Assembly: GCA_003049485.1 (NCBI GenBank)
Contig: PYST01000511.1
Location: 1 to 20,762 of the forward strand
Direction: 5' to 3'
DNA: 20,762 bases
From: Ophioceras dolichostomum
Taxonomy: Eukaryota > Ascomycota > Sordariomycetes > Magnaporthales > Ophioceraceae
Below the pieces are notes generated by a model that did no database searches, was not told where the DNA came from, and saw only the letters and a list, made by a program, of their open reading frames with translations. Shown in pieces: positions 1 to 7,422 of the stretch (its first letter is position 1; each line of letters starts with the position of its first letter). The position numbers and the translations under genes are program-made.

Positions 1-325
1 CCCTGTTCCTGTGTCCTCTGCCCGGATCCCAGGATGAGTGCCCTGCATTAAAATCCCCGGCAACTAGCGTCTTCTGGGGAGGGGTCCAGAGGGATTCGGG
101 GGTCGTAAAGACGAAATCGTTCTTCTTCCAGAAGACCTTGCTGCACACCCAATTAGGAGGAAGGTGTGTTCGGAATTTACCACGCTGCTTCTCCGCGGCT
201 GTGATATTCTCTGGCCTGGTTTTCAGGAGCGGATCAATGATTGGGAAGTCAGCGACTAATCGCTGCTCCGGCCTCTCGAGGGCAGCTGCTAGGGGTGTGC
301 CTCGCCCTATGCCTCGTCTTCTGTA
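1..325 (-). pseudogene. Startless fragment with LINE endonuclease GDFNA motif, runs off left edge
   Basis: On the minus strand one frame is open from 325 (just after a TAG at 326-328) to the window edge, 108 codons without a stop and without an ATG. At 58-29 it encodes GDFNAGHSSW, preceded by VA. This is the GDFN(A)xHxxW signature of the exonuclease-endonuclease-phosphatase (APE-type) nuclease that nicks target DNA in LINE elements, where the Asp and Asn are active-site residues. The roughly 80 residues before the motif are rich in Lys, Trp and Pro and I do not recognise them. A normal LINE endonuclease has about 150 residues before this motif, so the domain is truncated or rearranged. The frame is shifted by one base relative to the charged frame ending at 307, so the two may be pieces of one decayed element. 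Nothing to the left can be judged. Confidence 0.5.
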
Positions 326-710
326 CTAGAGGCTCTAGACTTTGGCTGGGCATCCTGGTCCGCGGTATCCTGGTCCGCGTCATCTATAGATATTGAAGGC
401 TGTGACTCTGATGAGACACCTTCCTGTTCGCGCGAACCATCCAGCTCGTCTGGCTTGGTACTGGTTTCCTTGCTTCCACGTTCTGCGAGCTGTTTCTTGA
501 GCTCTTCGATCTGCTTCGCTTGCTCTTGGACGATACCCTCGCGTTCCCAGGCCTGTATCTTAAGCTTTTCCTACTTGCGCTTCAAGGCACGGTGCTGCTT
601 TTGAATTTGTCGTTTCCCCCGACCGTGCTCCTTTTTCATCTGTCGTTTCTCCCGACAGTGCTTGCCAAGCCGGTCGGGATCCGGACCCTCCCATTCGGCT
701 GGAGCTGGAG
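307..710 (-). pseudogene. 3' part of an older ORF interrupted by the LINE (charged, coiled-coil-like protein)
   Basis: In the minus-strand frame that reads PAPAEWEGPD from the target duplication at 710, coding continues to a TAG at 307-309, broken once by a TAG at 571-573. The protein is very charged. A near-repeat of about a dozen residues occurs twice (REKRQMKKEH, then GRGKRQIQKQH), followed by a heptad-like Glu/Lys/Gln/Leu stretch typical of a coiled coil and an acidic Ser/Asp-rich tail in which ADQD recurs, matching a 13-nt DNA repeat at 352-364 and 367-379. The first eight codons lie on the other side of the LINE, at 2702-2725, beginning with an ATG at 2725. The internal TAG follows Lys and precedes Glu-Lys; a CAG-to-TAG change would explain it and is the kind RIP makes. 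I do not recognise the family. It could be ORF1 of an older LINE, given the endonuclease fragment beside it, or a host gene. Confidence 0.5.
697..710. repeat. Target-site duplication, copy at LINE 3' end
   Basis: GGCTGGAGCTGGAG directly abuts the (TAG)9 tail and is identical to 2702-2715. It marks the 3' boundary of the LINE. Confidence 0.85.
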
Positions 711-737
711 TAGTAGTAGTAGTAGTAGTAGTAGTAG
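711..737. repeat. (TAG)9 tail of the LINE
   Basis: Nine perfect TAG units on the plus strand, read as CTA units at the 3' end of the minus-strand element. It takes the place of a poly(A) tail and lies directly against the target duplication. Confidence 0.9.
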
Positions 738-754
738 GATTTAACGCCAGGCTC

Positions 755-776
755 GGCCCGGCTTCGACAGCCGGCC
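755..776 (-). other. Hairpin near the LINE 3' end
   Basis: On the minus strand GGCCGGCT and AGCCGGGCC can pair around the loop GTCGA with one bulge, 18 nt before the repeat tail. LINE reverse transcriptases of several clades recognise 3' UTR stem-loops, so this is a candidate template-recognition structure. It could also be chance in GC-rich sequence. Confidence 0.4.
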
Positions 777-988
777 GTTAGCAGCCTCCCGAGGGGTATC
801 TCGGCGCGCGTTCTATCTCGCTAGTATATATAAATGGACAGGGGGGAGACAGGCGAATCGTGCCTGGCTGGGTACGGGCCCAAGCCCTGCAGGGGGTAAT
901 GGGGGTCCGTTGACGCGACCCCGCGCCTTCAGGCGCACGGAAGGTTCGTCTGGCGGCTTAGGCCGCGTTGAAGGTTGAAGTACCGGTG

Positions 989-2725
989 TTACTCCTCATC
1001 AGAAATCTCGGAATCGCTTCCAAGAGGGGTCCCTAGGCTTAAGGTCCGCTCGAGCCGTGCAGGGCGCGGGCGGGCCGCCCTCGGGTGGGCGGCGAAGTAT
1101 TTAGTGATCTCGGTGAAAGCCTGGAAGATGTCAGGGTGCCCGAGGCTCTCTTGGTAAAATCTACGGCGGCGGGCTCGGTCCGGTGGCGTAACCGGCTGGT
1201 CGTCCTGAGGCCACGGCCATTCTCTCCACACAGCCCGCGAGTAGCGGCAGTGCACCAGATGCTCGGGGGAGGTCCCTTTCCAACACCAGGCGCACATGGT
1301 CGCTGTGCCTTGGTGGTTGAAGCGTTCGTGATAGGCTTCGAAGTTGCCGTGACCAGTTCGCATGGCTAGAAACTGGCCCAACAGGGGCCTTGGCAGGCTC
1401 AGCTCCTTGGGCTCCTTTCTCGGCGTGTACCAAAGACCCCAGCTCTTGTAGGCGGCGGACCGGTCCCGCTCCTGCGTGCGCCACCAGTCCTCCTCCACGC
1501 CCGTGAGAATGGCCCTCAGCACCGTGCCAGCCCCGCTGTACGTGGTCTGCTGTGCCCGCGGGTCTGGGTCGGGGGGTCCGGCGGCGCCGGCTTTGGCCAG
1601 CTCGTCCGCCCGGTCGTTGCCCGAGATGCCCTGGTGGCCAGGGCACCAGCGGAGCCGGGCCTCAGTGCCTCGTTCGCGTAGGCGGTCTACGAGGTCGTGA
1701 AACTCCAGGAAAGCCCACTGGGTCGAGTGCGGCGCGTCGCCTCTGAGACCCCAGATGACCGAAGTGCTGTCTACGCAAATCCAGGTCCGGGCGCCGAGCT
1801 CGGCCTGGACCGCCGCCTGCAAGCCCCGCAGGGCGCCGATCGCCTCGGCGTCAAAGACGTGGCTCTCCGGCGTGATCGAGGCGGAGCCTGCGGCAACCTC
1901 TTGGCCTGCTTTATAAATCGCCCAGCCGTACCCTATACAAGTACGGCCGTCTTTGTGAGTTTCGGAGCCATCCGTGTATATTACGGTGTCGTCGGGTGAT
2001 ACCGTGCTCAGCCATTCAAGAAAGCGGCGGGCCGCCTCCTTTTTCGGGACCCCTCCTGTAGGGTCGGTGTTAGAGTCGTGGGCAAAACGAGGAGGTCGCA
2101 GCTCTAGCCTCCGGATCTCTGGGAGGAGCTGTGCGGCCGTTTGCAGGGTCGTACCCGCCCGCCCTCGTACAGGGGAGGGTTCCGCCAGGCGGCTGACAAG
2201 GGGGTGCCCTTCGTCTGCCAGCCGTAGCCGAGCTCCGTGCCTAAGGCGCACGTGGGCCAGAGCGGATCGGGCCGAGGGTAGGCCGGCATCCCTCAAAGCA
2301 GCAGCCGCCGGGGTGGTCCGGTACGCAGGGAGCACGGCTCGCGCCGCCAGTACAAAGGGCCTGTTGAGGGTTTTGAGAAGCCCTTTTTGCTTGCACGCCG
2401 GATTGTACCACGCTTCGGCTGCGTAGGTGGCCGAGGAGCCCACGCATGCCACCGCCGCCTTGCGGAGTGCCGCTGCGGGCGGCCCGTATCTGACTGCCGC
2501 GAAGCTTTTGAGGTGCGTAGCCACCGCCGCTGCCTTAGCAGCCCTCTCCGCTACATGGCGGCGCCCGTCCAAACGCCTGCCGAACCAGAATCCGAGCCAG
2601 CGCATGCCTGGGTAGCGTTCCGCCACAGGGGTGTTGCGCCTGCCTCGGCCGCATGGTAGCTGGACTGGGGTGACCGTCCTGCCGTTAATCCGGACCTCCG
2701 GGGCTGGAGCTGGAGGCGCAACCAT
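989..2725 (-). CDS. LINE ORF: end of reverse transcriptase, RNase H and C-terminal zinc knuckle (fusion start)
   Basis: The frame is open from a TAG just above 2743; its first ATG is at 2725. The first eight codons come from the interrupted target ORF, and LINE sequence begins after the duplication at 2701 (PEVRINGRTV onward). Numbered from the ATG, residues of about 35-180 match the region after the reverse transcriptase palm and the thumb (RWLGFWFGRRLDGRRHV, then TYAAEAWY and ARAVLPAYRTTP). RNase H lies at about 1589-1990 with YTDGS, the DAEA glutamate, the CVDST aspartate, PGHQGISGN and RADELAK, so all catalytic acids appear present. Near the C-terminus a C-x2-C-x7-H-x3-C knuckle (CAWC...EHLVHC) fits LINE C-termini. 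The palm with YxDD and the endonuclease are missing. The protein would have RNase H at most, and there is no sign that it is expressed. Confidence 0.85.
   Translation of the reverse strand: MVAPPAPAPEVRINGRTVTPVQLPCGRGRRNTPVAERYPGMRWLGFWFGRRLDGRRHVAERAAKAAAVATHLKSFAAVRYGPPAAALRKAAVACVGSSATYAAEAWYNPACKQKGLLKTLNRPFVLAARAVLPAYRTTPAAAALRDAGLPSARSALAHVRLRHGARLRLADEGHPLVSRLAEPSPVRGRAGTTLQTAAQLLPEIRRLELRPPRFAHDSNTDPTGGVPKKEAARRFLEWLSTVSPDDTVIYTDGSETHKDGRTCIGYGWAIYKAGQEVAAGSASITPESHVFDAEAIGALRGLQAAVQAELGARTWICVDSTSVIWGLRGDAPHSTQWAFLEFHDLVDRLRERGTEARLRWCPGHQGISGNDRADELAKAGAAGPPDPDPRAQQTTYSGAGTVLRAILTGVEEDWWRTQERDRSAAYKSWGLWYTPRKEPKELSLPRPLLGQFLAMRTGHGNFEAYHERFNHQGTATMCAWCWKGTSPEHLVHCRYSRAVWREWPWPQDDQPVTPPDRARRRRFYQESLGHPDIFQAFTEITKYFAAHPRAARPRPARLERTLSLGTPLGSDSEISDEE
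2702..2715. repeat. Target-site duplication, copy at LINE 5' end
   Basis: GGCTGGAGCTGGAG, identical to 697-710. Read on the minus strand it codes PAPA in the same frame on both sides of the element, which is why the LINE frame is fused to the older start codon. Confidence 0.85.
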
Positions 2726-2743
2726 GATGGGTAGCTTGGTCAA

Positions 2744-3691
2744 CTAGATGACGGCTTACGCCGGTGTGTGAGCCAACGATGAGGTATGAACAACGGAGTG
2801 TATGGAGATTCAGACAACGGTCTTGCCAAGTGAGAAAGAGTATGGCGATGTCTGTCAAGGGATGAGCTGAACGGACCCGGCTTTTTCGTCTCCTCTGGCA
2901 AGATTTTATAGCTTCATCTCACCGACACCACGGCAAGGCTGTTGGATCGAGGTGACTACAGACCGCATAATCAAGTGAACGACCTTTTTCTCGGCTTATC
3001 GTCGACCTTGGTTACTTTTATACACGGGATGTCCGGTGTTGCCATCACATAACTAAGCCAGAACAAAGGGCATGGGATGTGCCTTGTGCCAGTTCGTAAC
3101 AGGGCAGCGAAACAAGAAAGTTCATGTTGATAAGAATGCTAGAGCTTCAATTGTTACCATACATATTCATTTCTACGAGAAAACTAGGTAATTACTTGGA
3201 GAGAAGTCTCCGGAGGAGGGTCTTTGTGTGCGTGAAGCCGAAGTGAGACTGCAAGAGAGACGCTTTCCATCTGAAATTATCAGATAGAGAAACTTCAGTC
3301 TTTACTAGGACAGTAAACAAAGACGCAGTCGAGTCGACCACATAGCTAACATAAAACAACAAGAGATACGAAGTTGCGGCCGGTAGGCCTTGGAGATGAT
3401 TCTTTGTGAGCCCGCATGAAGCTTAAAAGCAAAGCAACGGGGCTAGTAGGAGTCGTAGTGCCCGATCCTCATTGTTCTACGTATTCACACACAACACACA
3501 ACGCCTCCTTGTCATATCTCACCGCACGCTCTTCCTCTCTTCCAATATAAACAAACCAACCTCAGGGCTCCGTCTGGCCTCAAAGCCAAAAGGCGAAGCC
3601 AAAAGGCGAACATCACCGATCCCGGCCCCGCAAGCATCGACAATTTTGCCCAGTCCATATACCAAGCAAGCGTGGCACCAACAGAGAAATC
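2744..3691. other. Intergenic, no gene seen
   Basis: About 950 nt, less GC-rich than the flanking genes and without a convincing coding frame or tRNA-like box on either strand. It holds the upstream regions of the minus-strand element and of the plus-strand gene at 3692. The only structure I noted is a 13-nt tandem repeat at 3583-3608. Confidence 0.6.
3583..3608. repeat. Perfect 13-nt tandem duplication
   Basis: AAGCCAAAAGGCG occurs twice head to tail, about 85 nt before the ATG at 3692, probably in the 5' leader. Each unit contains GCC and GGC arms that can pair over AAAA. Confidence 0.8.
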
Positions 3692-4354
3692 ATGGCTCCT
3701 CTCCGGCCCCTCGCCCCCGCGCTCCCCTGCACAACCTGCAACAACAACAAGCGCTCGACAGGCCACCGGGTGTCAGGCTACAAGGTCTGCAAGCCCTGCG
3801 CAGACGCAGAGAGGAAGTTGAAGCGCAACAGCCCGCATCGTGGATTCAAAGCCATCAACTCATACCTCCACACATTCCCCGCCCAACCTCAACCCCAGCC
3901 TCCTCCTCCTCCTCCTCCTCCTCCTCCTCGGGTGGGGGAACACCGTCGCCTCCCAGGCCTCAGTCCGGCGAGCTGGTGCGCAGCGTGCGACGCCCGGCTC
4001 ACGCCCATCTGGACGTGGTGCGGCGGGGACGCGAGCGGACCGCACATCGACCCGTACGGGAAGCCGCAGCAGGAGATGTCGTTCAAGTGGGTGAGGCCGA
4101 GGCGGAAGCGGAAGATCGGGGAGGGGCGGGATGACGTTCTTGGTACTGCTAGTCGTATTACATCAAGCAAGAAGCTCAGAACTGCTCCTCCGAGTGTCCC
4201 TCTCCCCCCTCCGCCGGTGCAGCCGGGTCTAGGAACCTCAGGTCCTCGCCAGGACGGACTCACTCTTTCGGCAGCCGCAGCTGTCGTGGGCGCGGCCACA
4301 GCCGGATCTGGATCTGGCGGCGCCGGCCCGAACTCGCCCTCTGAGCGAGTTTAG
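3692..4354 (+). CDS. Hypothetical 220-aa proline-rich protein with paired CxxC motifs
   Basis: I do not recognise the family. The ATG at 3692 is in good context (ATCATGG) and the frame is uninterrupted to a TAG at 4352. Residues 14-37 form C-x2-C-x16-C-x2-C (CTTC...CKPC) followed by a basic stretch, which could hold one zinc ion. At about 96-110 a second CxxC (CAACDARLTPIW) has the CxxCxxxxTPxW layout of the first half of a GATA finger, but the second CNAC half is missing. Between them lies a run of ten prolines coded by a (CCT)10 microsatellite. A basic patch (RPRRKRK, about 135-141) could be a nuclear localisation signal, and the C-terminus is Ala/Gly/Ser-rich and disordered. A nuclear DNA- or RNA-binding role is an inference. 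The absence of introns and the low-complexity content leave some doubt that it is a real gene. Confidence 0.55.
   Translation: MAPLRPLAPALPCTTCNNNKRSTGHRVSGYKVCKPCADAERKLKRNSPHRGFKAINSYLHTFPAQPQPQPPPPPPPPPPRVGEHRRLPGLSPASWCAACDARLTPIWTWCGGDASGPHIDPYGKPQQEMSFKWVRPRRKRKIGEGRDDVLGTASRITSSKKLRTAPPSVPLPPPPVQPGLGTSGPRQDGLTLSAAAAVVGAATAGSGSGGAGPNSPSERV
3899..3928. repeat. (CCT)10 microsatellite coding polyproline
   Basis: Ten perfect CCT units in frame with the gene at 3692 give a run of ten prolines. Slippage here would change the length of the run in whole residues without a frameshift. Confidence 0.9.
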
Positions 4355-5370
4355 CCCCTACAAATATCTACACTTACGAGGGAATGAAATGCCTGGTAAG
4401 GGCATGTTACTTGCTCTATTGCCTGTCATGAGCTCGAGTATCCTCTCTGACGATTGGAAAAGCTTTTGTTTTAGATTTATGTCCCACAACGAAGAGTATC
4501 ATTTGGTGTCGATGGCGGCTTTTTTTTAAACCTACTTTTATTACATTCTCGAGTTTGTATTTTATGTATTCGCGGCGTGACGTTCAGTAATGTTCAGGTC
4601 GGCTTGCGTCCCTAAGCTTGGAAGAACTGCGGATGGCGGAAGGGACATCTATAGAACGGTCTTGGCTTGCTGACAGCTCTGACACTGGGCCGCACCGGGT
4701 CATCCGGGAGGCTCTACCTATCGGCAAATATCACAACAAGTACGACGAAGAAAGCGGAGAAACTTAGGCGAAGCTGTGTACGTTCTCGGTCTGGCGAACT
4801 GGGGATTTGCCGGCGGGTGGTCCTACCACTTCAGTCTTCCAATATTATGTACGAATGGTGCCTCGTCCCGCCGGTGTGGTCGCAATAATGAACAGTGTAA
4901 CGCAACCATGCAGGGACCCCCCTTTTCCTCCGTGGTTGGGTGGCACAAAGCACTCCATCCGGAGCGGGATCAACCCCGGTCGGGATTCCTATATATTTAG
5001 AAAGCGACCGTTAGGCGACGGATTATTGAGCACATGCCGCAAGCGTCGGGCAGTGCCACCGACCTGCTCATCTCGGTGTTGCATCGCAGGTAGACATCAC
5101 GGCTGGCCGGACTCTTGGCTTGGAGGTAATCCTAGCAGTGGCCTCATTAGCCGGCGTGGCCACGAGAGGAAGGCACATGACCGCTCTGGGCGGTGGAAAG
5201 CGGTGATGGCGGGCATGAAGGTCCGGAGGTCAAAAGAGAGCACCTTGTTTATTTCCTCCCTCATCCGCACCTCTTTGGTCTGTTGTGACCGGTGACGCGA
5301 AACAGGCAAACGCGTTTCTCAGAAGATCGTGAATGAACCAGCCGAGAACCTGCACGCGGTCGTCGACGTC
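4355..5370. other. Intergenic, upstream region of the flavoprotein gene
   Basis: About 1 kb. Open frames on the plus strand (around 4807-5295) are Cys/Arg-rich and resemble nothing I know, so I do not call them. A TATATAT run lies near 4990, and GC-rich CGG/CCG triplets near 4959-4982 are the kind of half-sites bound by Zn2Cys6 regulators, but this is weak. A 13-codon uORF closes the region (5333-5374). Confidence 0.5.
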
Positions 5371-5374
5371 ATGA
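5333..5374 (+). promoter_or_regulatory. uORF whose stop overlaps the flavoprotein start (ATGA)
   Basis: ATG at 5333 opens a 13-codon frame ending in TGA at 5372-5374. The ATG of the main protein is at 5371-5373, so stop and start share the bases TG in ATGA. Such overlap can permit termination-reinitiation or hold down translation. It matters only if transcription starts upstream of 5333. Confidence 0.5.
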
Positions 5375-7055
5375 TTCTACCAGCCTCATCGATTCCACGA
5401 GCTTCCGCGATTCTACGGGCTTCCATCCTGGGCCTCGTGACGCTGGCAGCGGCCATTGAGGAGGCGAGCTTCTCATCACGCCATATCATCACGAGGGATG
5501 TCGCCATCCTCGGGGGAGGGGCGTCAGGGGCTCATGCGGCCGTAAGACTGCGGGAGGACCTGGGCAAGTCGGTCGTCGTAGTCGAGGCACAGGACCGTCT
5601 GGTGAGTTTCCATGAGTTTCTACCGAGGACTGTCGAGCTCCACGGTCCACCGAGCGCCGTTGATGAGTCACACCGACGCTGTCGTCATAACTTCACTGGG
5701 GTACCGAGAGCCGAGAGAGATACAGAGATACTGATGATGATGCTACGTCACCGCTCGGTCGCGACTCGTAGGGTGGGCACGTGGCCACCTACAACGACAT
5801 GACGTCAGGCACGCCATACGACTACGGCGTGCAGTCCTACATCGACTACAGGAACGGCTCTTCTCGGGCCTTCTTCGCGCGTCTGAACGTCTCGGTCGCG
5901 AACCCGACCCGCGTGGCGCGCACGAGCACCTACGCCGACTTCCGGACGGGGCTTGCCGTGCCGAGCTACGTGAGCCCGAACAGCACGGCTGCCATGGCGC
6001 GCTATGTGGAGCTGTGCCAGCAGTACGAGGACCTGCTCCTGCCGGGCTACGACAGCTTCCCGGCACCGGCAGACATACCGGCGGACCTGCTGTTGCCGTT
6101 CGGCGAGTTCGCGGCGAAGTACGGCATCGAGGAGGCGGTGCCGACGATCTTCCAGGTGACGGGCATGGGCGTCGCGGACATGGCCGCCACGCTTACGATC
6201 TACGTGATGCAGGCATTCGGGGCGCCGATGGGGCTCGCGCTGCGGCCGGGCACGGGGTTGTCGTTCGTGCCCGCGTCGAGGAACAACAGCGAGCTGTACG
6301 GCAAGATCGCGGCTTTGCTCGGTGATGGCGATGTGCTGTATTCTAGCAAGGTTGTAGAGGCGGAGAGGAGCTCACTGAGCCCTAGTAGTGGACGTCCCGG
6401 CACCGGGGGCAGTGGCGGTGTGAAGCTGGTGGTGAAGCGTGCGGATGGGAGTAAAGTGCTGATCAAGGCAAGGAGGCTGCTCGTGACGTTCGAGCCGACG
6501 CTGCAGAACATGCAGCAGCTGGGTCTGGACGCACAGGAGGCGGCCGTGTATTCCAAGTGGGAGTACTCGCGCATCTACGCCGCCGTGGTCAGACACCCGT
6601 CGCTGCCGCTCGGCGCGTCGGTGATCAACACCCGACCCGAGGCCGCGCCGTCGAGCTACCTCGTGCTCCCCAAGGTGCCGTTCGTGACGAGGTTCGACCA
6701 CCTCGGCGCGCCGAACGATCTGTTCAGGGTGCTGATGGTCGGCAGGGAAGGGTTCGGCGCCGCGGCGGCGAAGAAAGCGGTGGTGGACGCGCTGGACAAG
6801 CTGATCTCGAGTGGGGTCGTGCCGCAGACGTCGACCCCGGCTTCGAGCCTGGAGTTCGCAGGCTTTGCGGACCACGGGCCCATGCATCTGAGGGTGTCGA
6901 AGGCGGAGCTGAAGAGCGGGTTTGTGCAGAGGCAGTACGCTCTCCAAGGACACCGGTCGACGTGGTACACGGGCGCGGCGTGGTCGGTGCAGTTCACGAC
7001 GATCCTGTGGGCGTATACCGATTCGATTCTCCCTCGATTTGTGCAGGGGCTCTGA
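5371..7055 (+). CDS. FAD-dependent amine-oxidase-like flavoprotein, probably secreted (two exons)
   Basis: Exons 5371-5601 and 5772-7055 (intron 5602-5771, GTGAGT...TAG, phase 0) give 504 residues. The ATG at 5371 is the first in frame. Residues of about 10-32 are a hydrophobic N-terminal segment (ILRASILGLVTLAAA) fitting a signal peptide. GGGASG at 48-53 with VVVVE ending at 72 is the Rossmann ADP-binding fold, and the splice joins DRL to GGH, restoring the RxGG-type motif of the flavin-containing amine oxidase superfamily. YGVQSYIDY and the C-terminal WYTGAAW...TILWAYTDSILP are typical of the fungal group often labelled beta-cyclopiazonate dehydrogenase-like. FAD binding is well supported; the substrate is unknown, and the label does not imply cyclopiazonic acid synthesis. 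The gene converges with the CoA-binding gene at 7423. Coding sequence is strongly G/C-ending at third positions, unlike the leader. Confidence 0.85.
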
Positions 7056-7422
7056 GAGAAACGCAAGTAGGAGAGGGCCCAGCGGGGGGACGGACGGGAG
7101 AGCAATGGAAGACAGGAACCAAAAAAGTAATCGCATATGGCCCAGAATCTTGGCCCGAGGAGACAATTGAGGATGTTCCATAGCCGTGTCGGTCAGAATA
7201 GGTACCCTAGACAGGCAAAGAAAGAGCACTCATTTGGGCGAAAAGGACGCGACGCTCATCATGATGGACATTCCACTGATCGGCGCCCTGATTCTTTAGA
7301 TGAAGCAAGACTCGCGATGCAATGATGCGGACGTGTCGAGCCACCTGCTTACATTCGATAGACCACTCACTCCCTTCACGCCGCACTCAATCCCAGCCCT
7401 CACATCCTTCAATCCATGCCCA
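7056..7422. other. Intergenic between convergent 3' ends
   Basis: A 367-nt gap that must hold the 3' UTRs of the flavoprotein and CoA-binding genes. I see no gene or structured element. Confidence 0.6.

Larger units (their letters stand above)
711..2701 (-). mobile_element. 5'-truncated Tad-like LINE (non-LTR retrotransposon), target-primed insertion
   Basis: The element reads on the minus strand from 2701 to 711. It has the hallmarks of target-primed reverse transcription: a 5' truncation inside the reverse transcriptase, a coding end with RNase H and a zinc knuckle, a 250-nt 3' UTR (738-988), a simple-repeat tail (TAG)9 at 711-737, and a perfect 14-bp target duplication GGCTGGAGCTGGAG outside both ends (697-710 and 2702-2715). 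The open frame has no internal stop over about 570 codons, so the copy looks young and not heavily mutated by RIP, unlike the frame it landed in. RNase H-bearing LINEs with trinucleotide tails are known from Sordariomycetes; the Tad-clade assignment is from general resemblance. The copy lacks the endonuclease and the catalytic YxDD region, so it cannot move by itself. Confidence 0.88.

Noticed and set aside
3472..4134. Alternative plus-strand frame overlapping the 3692 gene
   Set aside because: It begins with TTG rather than ATG, has no cysteine pattern and turns into polyserine from the CCT repeat; the 3692 frame is the better candidate.
4807..5295. 162-codon plus-strand open frame upstream of the flavoprotein
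   Set aside because: Its composition is Cys/Arg/Ser-rich without a motif, and I see no splice logic connecting it to a neighbour.
5329..5370. Upstream extension of the flavoprotein from a GTG codon
   Set aside because: GTG is not a normal start in fungi; ATG 5371 places a signal-peptide-like segment at the N-terminus.
6372..7229. Long antisense open frame over the flavoprotein gene
   Set aside because: It mirrors the GC-ending third positions of the real gene, is Arg/His-rich and has no family features. The same holds for the antisense frames at 8894-9814, 13118-14038, 17318-18307 and 19193-20044.
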